A stretch of DNA of 64,000 bases. It comes from Sphingopyxis sp. GW247-27LB (GTDB lineage Bacteria; Pseudomonadota; Alphaproteobacteria; Sphingomonadales; Sphingomonadaceae). A model generated the notes under the pieces. The model did not search any database, was not told where the DNA came from, and saw only the letters and a program-made list of their open reading frames with translations. This document shows, one piece after another, positions 8,209-15,130 of the stretch; position 1 is the stretch's first letter; the number at the start of each line of letters is the position of its first letter. The position numbers and the translations under genes were made by a program. The stretch spans positions 647,075 to 711,074 of the forward strand of contig NZ_NIWD01000002.1 in NCBI RefSeq assembly GCF_002277025.1, written 5' to 3'.

Positions 8209-8687
8209 AGGTCCCCCGTCTTCCCGCGGCGAATAGGCACCGCCCGTTGTTCGATTTTCTTGCGGCGATCGCGCAGCGCGGCGATCTGCCTGTCGATGTG
8301 GCCCAGCTCGGCCGTCGCGACCTCGGGTCCGGCGAAGACCGCGACGCCCAGCGAGGGACGGACGATTCCGTCCAGCACGTCGATGCGATCGGTCGCGGCG
8401 AGCAGCCCGATCCAATGCGCGGCCGAGATATTGAAGCGGTCGCGGGACTCGCTCGCCCAGCCGTCGATCGTCATCTTGCTGACCTCTGCACCGAGCAAAC
8501 GCGACAGCTCGCCCGCCATCACATGCCGCGACCGCCCGTCCTCTTGCAGAATCCGCGCCACCGAGGACGAGATCACGCGCGGCAGATGCGCGAGCGCGCC
8601 GTCGAAGCGATCGGGCATCGGCACGTTGAACGCGTCGAGGTTGAACGCCAGCTGGCGATCGTCAAAGGCGGGGCGACGCTTAGCCAT
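8205..8687 (-). CDS. Prophage DNA-binding-type protein, unknown function
   Basis: 160 aa. The central part (VMAGELSRLLGAEVSKMTIDGWASESRD, about residues 56-83) looks like a helix-turn-helix, and the C-terminal 45 residues form a charged coiled-coil-like segment (HIDRQIAALRDRRKKIEQ). It overlaps the zinc-ribbon gene before it by one nucleotide (TGATG) and the transposase after it by ATGA. The position directly upstream of the transposase gene suggests a transposition accessory or regulatory role. No named family is recognised. Confidence 0.75.
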   Translation of the reverse strand: MAKRRPAFDDRQLAFNLDAFNVPMPDRFDGALAHLPRVISSSVARILQEDGRSRHVMAGELSRLLGAEVSKMTIDGWASESRDRFNISAAHWIGLLAATDRIDVLDGIVRPSLGVAVFAGPEVATAELGHIDRQIAALRDRRKKIEQRAVPIRRGKTGDL

Positions 8688-8971
8688 CAGCGAGCGCCTC
8701 GAACGCGAAGGGAGGGCTGCCAGCGGCCGCACGCATCTTCTGCCAGCGCAATCGCCACGCCCCGGTCGGCGCGATCGCGCGGAACGGCCGAACAAATCCA
8801 GACGCGATAAGTGCAGTCCGTCGGCTCCCGATGCCGGCATGACCGGCAATGTTCGCCGATAGGGCCGGTTGCCGGAGGCTGGACGTGCCCCTTCAGCGGT
8901 TCGAACCGCAGGTCCGTCGGCGTCGTCAGCGGCGCGTCGAGCATGCGCTGGATGCGGGGATCGACCGGCAT
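8687..8971 (-). CDS. Small cysteine-rich (zinc-ribbon-type) prophage protein
   Basis: 94 aa. The cluster CRSCRHREPTDCTYRVWIC (about residues 42-60) gives four spaced cysteines typical of a small zinc-binding fold. Such proteins recur in early regions of Mu-like phages, with no known activity. The gene abuts the previous stop with no gap and overlaps the next start by one base. Confidence 0.75.
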   Translation of the reverse strand: MPVDPRIQRMLDAPLTTPTDLRFEPLKGHVQPPATGPIGEHCRSCRHREPTDCTYRVWICSAVPRDRADRGVAIALAEDACGRWQPSLRVRGAR

Positions 8972-9994
8972 CTACTCGGCCCACCCCTTGGCGATCGCTA
9001 TCTCGATGACCTCCTCGGCATATTGCCGATATCGCTTGCCCGCGACGAAATATTGCCGGACGGGCGCGTCGCGATCGACGACGCTGACGAGGATCGCCTG
9101 GCTCTTCAGAAACGCGATGGCGCCGGCGATGCGCGCATGGCGCTGGTCGATCCAGCTGGTGAACTTCGGCGGTTCCGTCGGCGCGCTGGCCTGCTGTTGC
9201 GCGGGTTGGCCGGGGGCAGGATTCGAACCTGCGACCTCCTCCGACGTGCTTGGGGTGCGATCGGGTGCGACCCGATCGCAGTGTGCGCCCCCTTGCAACG
9301 GGTGCGCAACCGCCGCGCCACCCCGGCCATGTTTGTCTGTCTTTTTTGTTTCCCGCCGCGTCTTCGGTGCCGGGATCGGCTCCACCGGCGCCGTGCAATC
9401 GGGCCGCATGCAGGCCGGAACGTCGGCGGGATCGAGCGGTGCAAGCACCTTGACCAATTCGAACGCTCCATCGGCGCCGAAGCGCACGATCGCTTCGACC
9501 GCGACGTCGGGACGGTTCGCCATGTCGACGCCGATGATGGTCGGCTTCGATTGGTAGGGAAGCAAAGGCGCGCCCTCCGGCCCCATCGCCGAAATGGCAT
9601 GGCGCAACGCAACGACGGCGTCGGGATCGTCCGGCAGTTTCAGGGGCGTCGGCTCCGCGAAGGTCATCGCCTTGGCGTCGCTCGGCGGATAGGGCTGCTC
9701 CAGCCCGACCATCGCAGCAGCCGAGGGCGACAGGCGATAGCCGCCCATCTCGAGCAGGCCCTTCCACTGCAGCGCCTGGACATGTTCGGCGAGCGCGGCC
9801 TTCGACAGGCCGCTGCACATCCGCAGCTCGCCGGGGCTCGGCACATTCGGCGCCGCCTTCGCGATGCACTGCAGGATGCGCCAGCGCGTGTCCGAAATGC
9901 CCGACGGCGCCGACCGCGCGGCGTCGATCGACTGCATCGTCGCGAGCATCGCGGTGGCGATCGAGGGATCGGCGATCGGGCGGATGTTGCTCAT
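8972..9994 (-). CDS. Prophage winged-helix protein carrying an in-frame tRNA-like sequence
   Basis: 340 aa. The start at 9994 overlaps the previous stop by ATGA. Residues about 30-90 look like a winged helix-turn-helix (DTRWRILQCIAKAAPN, ELRMCSGLSKAALAEHVQAL). The middle part to about residue 215 is a mixed alpha/beta region, and the last 80 residues form another folded segment (KFTSWIDQRHARIAGAIAFL). Between them, at about 225-265, the reading frame passes through a tRNA-like sequence on the same strand and reads EEVAGSNPAPG, the usual translation of a tRNA T-arm. Either the gene tolerated an insertion or the sequence acts in both roles. Function not recognised. Confidence 0.72.
   Translation of the reverse strand: MSNIRPIADPSIATAMLATMQSIDAARSAPSGISDTRWRILQCIAKAAPNVPSPGELRMCSGLSKAALAEHVQALQWKGLLEMGGYRLSPSAAAMVGLEQPYPPSDAKAMTFAEPTPLKLPDDPDAVVALRHAISAMGPEGAPLLPYQSKPTIIGVDMANRPDVAVEAIVRFGADGAFELVKVLAPLDPADVPACMRPDCTAPVEPIPAPKTRRETKKTDKHGRGGAAVAHPLQGGAHCDRVAPDRTPSTSEEVAGSNPAPGQPAQQQASAPTEPPKFTSWIDQRHARIAGAIAFLKSQAILVSVVDRDAPVRQYFVAGKRYRQYAEEVIEIAIAKGWAE
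9209..9327 (-). tRNA. tRNA-like sequence with long hairpin insert, inside a coding frame
   Basis: Minus strand: acceptor GCCGGGG (9327-9321) pairs with CCCCGGC (9215-9209), and a perfect T-arm GCAGG-TTCGAAT-CCTGC occupies 9232-9216. A D-arm-like GCGC-GGCGGTT-GCGC follows the acceptor. The anticodon arm is poor: one fold gives loop GTTGCAA (TGC, Ala), another TTGCAAG (GCA, Cys). In place of a normal variable loop are more than 50 nt with a perfect 11-bp hairpin (TGCGATCGGGT / ACCCGATCGCA). No CCA is encoded. It may be a decayed tRNA, a tRNA mimic, or an element that only keeps the acceptor and T-arm. Confidence 0.35.
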
Positions 9995-10251
9995 GCCGAT
10001 TCCCCGCAAATCTGGCGCCAGTGCGCCTTCACCAGCCCGTCGAGCTCCTGATGCCCCTCGCGGGTGCGCGGCCGCGTTTCGCTCCAGCCGCAGCGGCAGA
10101 GCGCCATATGGTCGCCCGTCACCGGGGCGTTGCGCCTGCTGATGAGATGCGCCCGCGCCGCCTTGTGGCGCGCGCAGGTCGGACTATGCGGGTTGGGCGT
10201 CGGAATGACCTCGGTCGATCCGCAGACATAGCAAGTGGGCTGCCACGTCAT
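9991..10251 (-). CDS. Small prophage zinc-finger-type protein
   Basis: 86 aa. CYVCGS near the N-terminus, then CARHKAARAH and CRCGW, give a cysteine/histidine pattern consistent with one or two zinc knuckles. It is joined to both neighbours by ATGA overlaps. No family or role recognised. Confidence 0.72.
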   Translation of the reverse strand: MTWQPTCYVCGSTEVIPTPNPHSPTCARHKAARAHLISRRNAPVTGDHMALCRCGWSETRPRTREGHQELDGLVKAHWRQICGESA

Positions 10252-10760
10252 GCCGGTTCTCCGATCGATCCGGTGTCGATGAACCGCTGCAGCAACGGCA
10301 GCAGCGCCGCCGCATGCTCGCGCGATAGGTGCATGCGATTTTCATGGACGCCCAGCCAGATCGCGTCGGCCGTCGCGAGGCTGCTGTCCTGAACCGAACA
10401 GGGTTTGCCATAGAGGTCGATGAACTCGCCCCGCGAAAATCCGCGGCTGGTGGCGCTGAATTCGACCGGCGCCGGCGGGGCCATGATTTCGATGCTCGTG
10501 TCTCGCTCATCGATGATGAGCAGGTAGGAACAATCCCCGCGCGCCGTCTCGACCGCCCCCGCAGGCTGAATCTTGGCGAGATGCCGCTTCAACGTCGATA
10601 TCGACGGCAGGCTCTCGTTGCGCTCGAACGCGACCATCTCGGCGCGGGCATAGCAATGCGCGAGCGCGGGTCGCTGCGGCCGCAGATAGTCGCTCAGGAA
10701 ATAGCACCAGACTTCGCTGGAAATGCCTTCAGGCCGGTTGGCGATCAGATCGATCATCAT
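10248..10760 (-). CDS. Protein with a MuA-type end-binding domain copy but no catalytic core
   Basis: 170 aa. Residues 14-63 align with residues 194-240 of the transposase in this prophage: SDYLRPQRPALAHCYARAE against SDYLRPSRPTFASCYSRTE, then ER..SLPS..TLKR.L in both. The DDE core is absent. The C-terminal half (SRGFSRGEFIDLYGKPCSVQ, then DAIWLGV and MHLSREHAAALLPLLQRF) is a separate domain seen in other phage hypothetical proteins. It may bind the same DNA ends or operators as the transposase and regulate or compete with it. The homology is read directly from the sequence; the role is inference. Confidence 0.78.
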   Translation of the reverse strand: MMIDLIANRPEGISSEVWCYFLSDYLRPQRPALAHCYARAEMVAFERNESLPSISTLKRHLAKIQPAGAVETARGDCSYLLIIDERDTSIEIMAPPAPVEFSATSRGFSRGEFIDLYGKPCSVQDSSLATADAIWLGVHENRMHLSREHAAALLPLLQRFIDTGSIGEPA

Positions 10761-10763
10761 CAG

Positions 10764-11054
10764 TCAGTCCCTCATCATCCAGGGTGCATCGTCGGGAATC
10801 GGGCGTCCGCGCAGGTCGAGCACGCGAAAGCCTGCCTCGGCCGCGGCCGTCAGCGCCGCTTCGGTCGCGACGGACTTCCCTTGCCCGCGCCCGCACATCG
10901 TCACGACGCGCAGCCGCTCTTGCGCAGCCGCCCATTCCTCGCGCGCGAGCAGCTGCTCGGCCTCGACCAGCGCCACGTCGCGCTCACGCGCGAGGAGGAA
11001 GATTTTGCGATGCCGGGCGAGCTGCTCGGCGCGGGTCAGCCTCGGCTTTTTCAT
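10764..11054 (-). CDS. Small helical prophage protein of unknown function
   Basis: 96 aa, starting at 11054 by ATGA overlap with the methyltransferase-like gene. It is Arg/Glu/Ala-rich and helical in the first half, followed by GRGQGKSVATEAALTAAA, which loosely resembles a P-loop but lacks the rest of an ATPase. The C-terminus (LRGRPIPDDAPWMMRD) is short. No family recognised. Confidence 0.65.
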   Translation of the reverse strand: MKKPRLTRAEQLARHRKIFLLARERDVALVEAEQLLAREEWAAAQERLRVVTMCGRGQGKSVATEAALTAAAEAGFRVLDLRGRPIPDDAPWMMRD

Positions 11055-11776
11055 CGGCCGCGCTCCCGCGCCTTGGTCGCTGCGTCGCGCGGCGCCACGA
11101 AATGGGTGCGTGTCTCGCCCTCCGCCGTTTCGGCCTGGTTGTCGAAGACGACCCAGCAATAATCGGCCTTGCCGCCCTTGAAGGCACGCTCGCCCATCTG
11201 GCCGATCAGGTGGCCCGGCGGCATCGACGGCCGCTCCATCAGGTGCAGGATCGCCGCTGGCATATGGCGCTGGAACAGCTGGAAGCGCTGGGCGCTCGCG
11301 AGCCACTTGCTGGGAACGAGGACGCAGACCTTGTGCGATGCCAGCCGGATCGCGCGCGCCACCATATGCGCCGTCAGGCCGCGAACGATGCGGTTTTCCT
11401 GCAGGCTGTAGGGCGGGTTGAAGACGATCGACAGCGCGCGGCGCGGCAGCTCGGCCTGCGCCGGCGGCAGGCCGACGAACGCCGGTGGCAGCGCCGCGAT
11501 GCGATAGAAATCGTGCAGCGCGAAACGCCAGTCGCCGACCGGGAAGCCATAGGCCCCGCGCCGGTCCTCGACATCGCCGCCCGAGGCGCTGAAGCCATAT
11601 TGGTCGAAGAAATGCGGAATCGTCCCGCGCCCGCAGCACGGATCATGGATATGCTGGCCGTCGAACGCCTCGAAGCCGAGGGTGCGAACGAGCGCGTCGG
11701 TGCACCAGCTCTCGTCGATATACCAATCCCAGGGATGGCGATCGTCAGCATGCGCGGTGAGCTCGGCGGCGGTCAC
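11051..11776 (-). CDS. N6-adenine-type DNA methyltransferase-like protein
   Basis: 241 aa with a GTG start at 11776 overlapping the previous stop (GTGA). It contains the class I SAM-methyltransferase signature: HDPCCGRGTIPHFFDQ (motif I, about residues 45-60) and VFNPPYSLQENRIV, with the catalytic NPPY tetrapeptide of N6-adenine or N4-cytosine methyltransferases. There is no partner nuclease, so it is more likely an orphan enzyme protecting or marking phage DNA. It directly follows a second, shorter methyltransferase-like gene. Confidence 0.82.
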   Translation of the reverse strand: MTAAELTAHADDRHPWDWYIDESWCTDALVRTLGFEAFDGQHIHDPCCGRGTIPHFFDQYGFSASGGDVEDRRGAYGFPVGDWRFALHDFYRIAALPPAFVGLPPAQAELPRRALSIVFNPPYSLQENRIVRGLTAHMVARAIRLASHKVCVLVPSKWLASAQRFQLFQRHMPAAILHLMERPSMPPGHLIGQMGERAFKGGKADYCWVVFDNQAETAEGETRTHFVAPRDAATKARERGR

Positions 11777-12270
11777 TGGTCGCCTCCGGGTTTCATGAAC
11801 ACCAACCAGTGGGTCTTGGCTGCCCTGCCGGACAGATGGCCGAAAAGCGGCTTCTCGGGCGTCATCGCGAGGACCGTTTTCACCGGCACGCGGTGCTCGT
11901 TCCACTTGAAGATCAGGGTGCCGCCGGCGCGCAGGACGCGAAAGCATTCGGCAAATCCGGCCGCGATCCCCTCGCGCCAGCCCGGCTCCAGGCGACCATA
12001 CTTCTGCGCCATCGCGCTGTTCTTACCGTTGAAGGTGTGCGGCGGATCGAACACCACGAGCGAGAAGGATTCGTCATCGAACGGAAGGTCGGTGAAATCG
12101 CCGAGCACGTCGGGATCGATTACAATCTCTCGTCCTTGGGGGTCGGTGCAGACTTCCCGCCTCTTATCGAGAAAGAGCGCGCGGTCGTCCCGCTTGTCGA
12201 ACCAGAACATGCGCGACCCGCAGCAGGCGTCGAGCACCGTCGCGGTCGGGCCGTGTCCGTAGATGCTCAC
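11773..12270 (-). CDS. Small SAM-dependent methyltransferase-like protein
   Basis: 165 aa. GTG start at 12270, with GGAGG 6-7 nt upstream and a GTGA overlap with the previous gene. Motif I is VLDACCGSRMFWFDK (residues 12-26) and the active-site-like motif is VVFDPPHTF, i.e. DPPH in place of DPPY/W. It also contains LPFDDESFSLVVF and RVLRAGGTLIFKWNE, typical class I methyltransferase strands. The substrate is uncertain: DNA base or another acceptor. The CCGSRMFWFD motif is a recurrent phage variant. Tandem with the NPPY enzyme downstream. Confidence 0.8.
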   Translation of the reverse strand: MSIYGHGPTATVLDACCGSRMFWFDKRDDRALFLDKRREVCTDPQGREIVIDPDVLGDFTDLPFDDESFSLVVFDPPHTFNGKNSAMAQKYGRLEPGWREGIAAGFAECFRVLRAGGTLIFKWNEHRVPVKTVLAMTPEKPLFGHLSGRAAKTHWLVFMKPGGDQ

Positions 12271-12563
12271 AGCAGCCTCCCCGTCGCATAGACGACCGGG
12301 CGCGAGCCCTCGTAAGCGATCGTCATGGGCGTCGTGCCGCGCTGGCGCGGCGGATCGAACGGCCGCGGCGCCGGGTCGAGGATGACCAGCGCTTCGGTCC
12401 AGAGCTCCTGAAAGGCCGAGACATGCCGCGCGCGCCACGTCGCGCCGATCGCGTTGCGCAGCCGTTCCGGCAGCGCGAACCAGTGCGCCGCGCACAGCAG
12501 CTTGCCCTGCTCGATCGGCGCCCGGCAGCACGGCGCGGCACAGGTGACGGCGGCGCGCGTCAT
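12267..12563 (-). CDS. Small prophage cysteine-rich protein
   Basis: 98 aa. The N-terminus VTCAAPCCRAPIEQGKLLC followed by AAHW gives a Cys/His zinc-binding pattern, and ALPERLRNAIGATWRARHVS is helical. It overlaps both neighbours (ATGA and GTGA). Likely a small nucleic-acid-binding protein; function not recognised. Confidence 0.7.
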   Translation of the reverse strand: MTRAAVTCAAPCCRAPIEQGKLLCAAHWFALPERLRNAIGATWRARHVSAFQELWTEALVILDPAPRPFDPPRQRGTTPMTIAYEGSRPVVYATGRLL

Positions 12564-12868
12564 GCCTTGGGCGCCTTCAGCTGCCGCAGCGCCTGCATCG
12601 CCAGATAGACGCCGTGCAGCCCGCGCTTCACTTCGGCCGCGATCGGCGCGAGCATCGTCTGCGAGCTGGGAGTCGCGCGCATCGCGCGATCCATCCGTTC
12701 CAGCTCCTCGCTGATGCACAGCTCGAGCGGCGGGATCGGCGTCTCCTCGCCCGTCCGGCAGTCGATGCGGACGCCCATCTCGAGCGTCAGCGCGTCGAAC
12801 GCATCCTCAAGGTGCGAGAGCGCGTCGGCGACCGGATCGGCCGAGGGCTGGGCGAAGACGTCAGGCAT
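12560..12868 (-). CDS. Small acidic prophage protein of unknown function
   Basis: 102 aa. The start at 12868 overlaps the ParB-like gene stop by 8 nt. The sequence is helical and acidic (DALSHLEDAFDALTLEMGV), with PPLELCISEELERMDRAMR in the centre. No family recognised. Confidence 0.68.
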   Translation of the reverse strand: MPDVFAQPSADPVADALSHLEDAFDALTLEMGVRIDCRTGEETPIPPLELCISEELERMDRAMRATPSSQTMLAPIAAEVKRGLHGVYLAMQALRQLKAPKA

Positions 12869-13862
12869 GCTCGCCTCCGACCGCGTCGGCGCCGAGCTCG
12901 GCGATCCGCGCCTCGATCGCGTCGCGCACCGCGAGCAGCGCGCTCGGCTTGATCGATTCCGCGAGCGCCGGCGCAAAGCTGCGCCAGCCCGATGCCGACA
13001 GCCGCGCGAGGTTCGACCCCGCATTGTCCATATATTTCGTGTCGCCGGTGACGCGGACCTTCGGCTGCGGCGCCTGTTCGTCGACGATCGCGAGCGCCTG
13101 CTCGACCTTCAGCGCCGGGTTGTCGATGAGCAGGTCGATGGTGTCGCGGCGCGCGTCGGCATCCTTGATCCGGCACAGCGCCTCGAGCGAGCTGGCGTTG
13201 CGCCCATGCGGCGAGCGCGCCAGCTCCTCCCAAACCTCGGGCTCGAAGGGAGCGATCAGCTGCCGGTGGATCAGCAGCGAGCGTTGCAGGGACCGCGAGG
13301 ACAGACCGAGCGTTTCCGCGACCTCATCCTGCCAGCCATATAGTCCCGCCAACTTGGCGGAACTATATTCCGCCTCCATATTCGCAGCGTCATCAGGTCG
13401 AACGACCCCGTCGACTTTCGCGCGTTCCTTCTCCCACCGCTTGATCTGGCCGATCTGCTGAGGGGTCATCCCGTCATGGCCTTCCGACCACCGCGCCTCG
13501 GCGTCGTCGGCGATGGCGCGAACGAACAGCGCGCGCTCGATCGGCCCGAAATTGCGGCGATGGATATTCTCGCTCGCCTCGATCAGTCGCAGCTCGGCGG
13601 CGGTGCCCTTGACCTCGATCGCGTAGATCCACGGCAGCCGCATCGCGCGGGCGCCGTGCGTCCGGTGTCGACCGGCAACCAGCTCCCAGCGATCGTTGCG
13701 AAATACCACCTTGATCGGATCATTCTGCCCGTCGCGCTTCATCGACGCGCCGATGGCGGCAGCTTCTTCGGGCCAGAACATCCCGATGCCCGCCGGGATA
13801 TAAACGTCGTCGGGGTTGATCGGGAAGACTTCGACGGCGGCGTCGATCGGTGCGGCAGCCAT
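12861..13862 (-). CDS. ParB-like nuclease/partition-domain protein of prophage
   Basis: 333 aa. The N-terminal ParB/Srx-type domain (about residues 8-110) has GQNDPIKVVFRNDRWELVAGRHRTHGARAM, containing the GRHR motif equivalent to the ParB CTP/phosphate-binding GERR box. A central helix-turn-helix region (EVAETLGLSSRSLQRSLLIHRQL, about 178-200) is followed by a C-terminal tail. It could act as a DNA-binding regulator or accessory replication factor rather than a plasmid-type partition protein, since no ParA is present. It starts 3 nt after the Ner-like gene and is the second gene of the early operon. Confidence 0.82.
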   Translation of the reverse strand: MAAAPIDAAVEVFPINPDDVYIPAGIGMFWPEEAAAIGASMKRDGQNDPIKVVFRNDRWELVAGRHRTHGARAMRLPWIYAIEVKGTAAELRLIEASENIHRRNFGPIERALFVRAIADDAEARWSEGHDGMTPQQIGQIKRWEKERAKVDGVVRPDDAANMEAEYSSAKLAGLYGWQDEVAETLGLSSRSLQRSLLIHRQLIAPFEPEVWEELARSPHGRNASSLEALCRIKDADARRDTIDLLIDNPALKVEQALAIVDEQAPQPKVRVTGDTKYMDNAGSNLARLSASGWRSFAPALAESIKPSALLAVRDAIEARIAELGADAVGGEHA

Positions 13863-13864
13863 GA

Positions 13865-14137
13865 CTATTTGGCCTCCGCATTTAGATGCTGCGCCGCCGA
13901 TTCGGGGCTGCTATCCAGCTTCTTGGATTCTTGCTCGCCGGCGAGAACCTCCTCGACCGCGTCAGCGATGCGCTGGCTCGGCCGACCGCGCAGGATGTCC
14001 TGCAAACCCGTCGCTGGAAGGTCGTAAAACCTATGAAATTCGCCGATTGTTCCGAATTTCTTGCGGATCGCCGCCTTCACGTCTTCGGGGTGCAACCCCC
14101 GGAACCGCCTGACCTGCTCTTGCATCGTGAAGTCCAA
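13865..14137 (-). CDS. Ner-like early transcription regulator
   Basis: 90 aa. The central segment HPEDVKAAIRKKFGTIGEFHRFY followed by GLQDILRGRPSQRIADAVEEVL (about residues 16-66) follows the Ner/Nlp helix-turn-helix family, which recognises DNA without inducer. In Mu, Ner turns down both the repressor and early promoters to keep the lytic course. It is the first gene of the leftward operon, facing the c-type repressor across the operator region, exactly as in Mu. The C-terminal 24 residues are a polar tail. Confidence 0.82.
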   Translation of the reverse strand: MDFTMQEQVRRFRGLHPEDVKAAIRKKFGTIGEFHRFYDLPATGLQDILRGRPSQRIADAVEEVLAGEQESKKLDSSPESAAQHLNAEAK

Positions 14138-14255
14138 ATTTCTGTTCCTGATTTTTGGACCATGACAAGAACATTGGTTTTTTGCAACGGTTCAAACGCA
14201 AGATGATGTGTTTTTTTCACGTGAAACTGTTCCTGTGCGAAAATAGGGGCGGAAA
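14138..14255. promoter_or_regulatory. Divergent early/repressor control region with repeated operator motifs
   Basis: This AT-richer 118-bp gap separates ner (minus) from the c-type repressor (plus). It holds CTGTTCCTG at 14142-14150 and 14227-14235, the inverted relative CAAGAACA at 14166-14173, and a perfect 12-bp palindrome TTTCACGTGAAA at 14215-14226 that touches the second CTGTTCCTG. These are likely operators for the repressor and Ner. A GGGGCGGAAA ribosome-binding stretch precedes the repressor ATG. Individual promoter hexamers cannot be assigned with confidence. Confidence 0.65.
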
Positions 14256-14663
14256 ATGAGCGAGTTACTCGGGCCGATTGGCGAGCGGCTGCGCGAAGAG
14301 CGCGTGCGTCTGGGCCTGAAGCAGGAGGAGCTCGCCGACCGCACGGGGATCAGCAAGAACAGCCTAGGCGCCTATGAGCGGGGCGCCACGGCCATGAACG
14401 TCGTGATGCTGCTGGTCTTTCAGGATGTGAAGATCGACATCGGCTATGTGCTGACCGGCCGTCGCACCGACCGATCCTTGGACAACATCACCGCCCAGCT
14501 GATCGAGATGATCGGTAAGCTATCAGTGCGCGAGCGCCATGCCGTCTTTAACCTGGTCTCAACGCTCGCCGGAGAAGCTATAGGCATCGACGAGCTGCAG
14601 GCGATGTCCGACCTCCGGGCGACGCTGCACTCGCCGACGCGGGATTTCAAAGGGAAGCCATGA
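14256..14663 (+). CDS. c-type prophage repressor (XRE helix-turn-helix)
   Basis: 135 aa. An XRE/Cro-type helix-turn-helix occupies residues 8-62 (LREERVRLGLKQEELADRTG, ISKNSLGAYERGATAM), followed by a dimerisation-type helical C-terminus (IGKLSVRERHAVFNLVSTL). It faces the ner gene and is the only regulator on the plus strand, the expected place for the lysogenic repressor. It differs from the Mu c repressor fold and is closer to lambdoid/temperate XRE proteins. No RecA-cleavage peptidase domain is present, so SOS induction by self-cleavage is unlikely. Confidence 0.82.
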   Translation: MSELLGPIGERLREERVRLGLKQEELADRTGISKNSLGAYERGATAMNVVMLLVFQDVKIDIGYVLTGRRTDRSLDNITAQLIEMIGKLSVRERHAVFNLVSTLAGEAIGIDELQAMSDLRATLHSPTRDFKGKP

Positions 14664-15079
14664 GAAGCGCGATTGTTTTAGGATTGCTGGCGCTGGGTGC
14701 CTGCTCGGAGCGGGCACCGACACCCGATCGCGCGGCAACGAGCGAGACGCCGGCCGCGAACGCCACTCAGGCAGCTGCCGGCCCGTCAGCCGATGCGATC
14801 GAGGCGGCAAAGACCGCGCTGCGCGCCGAGCCCAAGGTCAAGGATTTGACCTATAACGCCGATGACGCGGTCCAGTGGCATATCGGCGTCCTCGACGACG
14901 GATCGAACCGGATCGGATATGCGCAATATGTCTGCGAGCTGCTGAAGGAAAAGGGCGCGCTAGCGGGCCGGACGCATGTTCGCATCGTCGACATCGCGAA
15001 GGTCGCCCAAGGCATCGATTTCCGTTCGGCTAGCCTCGGCCACGTCATCTGCGAGACGGGCGACGTCGTCGATCCATGA
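14660..15079 (+). CDS. Small lipoprotein coupled to the prophage repressor
   Basis: 139 aa. A lipoprotein signal with lipobox LGAC (Cys15; MRSAIVLGLLALGAC) is followed by an Ala/Thr-rich linker to about residue 45 and a small folded domain (TYNADDAVQWHIGVLDDGSN, then YVCELLKEKG and ICETGD). The start overlaps the repressor stop by ATGA, so it is made in the lysogen. Lipoproteins expressed with a repressor often alter the cell surface or block superinfection; that is inference, not shown by the sequence. Confidence 0.78.
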   Translation: MRSAIVLGLLALGACSERAPTPDRAATSETPAANATQAAAGPSADAIEAAKTALRAEPKVKDLTYNADDAVQWHIGVLDDGSNRIGYAQYVCELLKEKGALAGRTHVRIVDIAKVAQGIDFRSASLGHVICETGDVVDP

Positions 15080-15130
15080 GCGATCGCGCGGAAGAGCTCC
15101 GGCGCTTAGCCTGGCACCACTAGGAAAAGC

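Noticed and set aside
8205..9869. 554-codon minus-strand frame joining three prophage genes
   Set aside because: Only its last 160 codons (from 8687) are real; the rest overlaps two genes in another frame that have coupled starts.
10764..11054. P-loop ATPase from GRGQGKS in the 96-aa prophage protein
   Set aside because: No Walker B or AAA core and too short; the match is probably chance.
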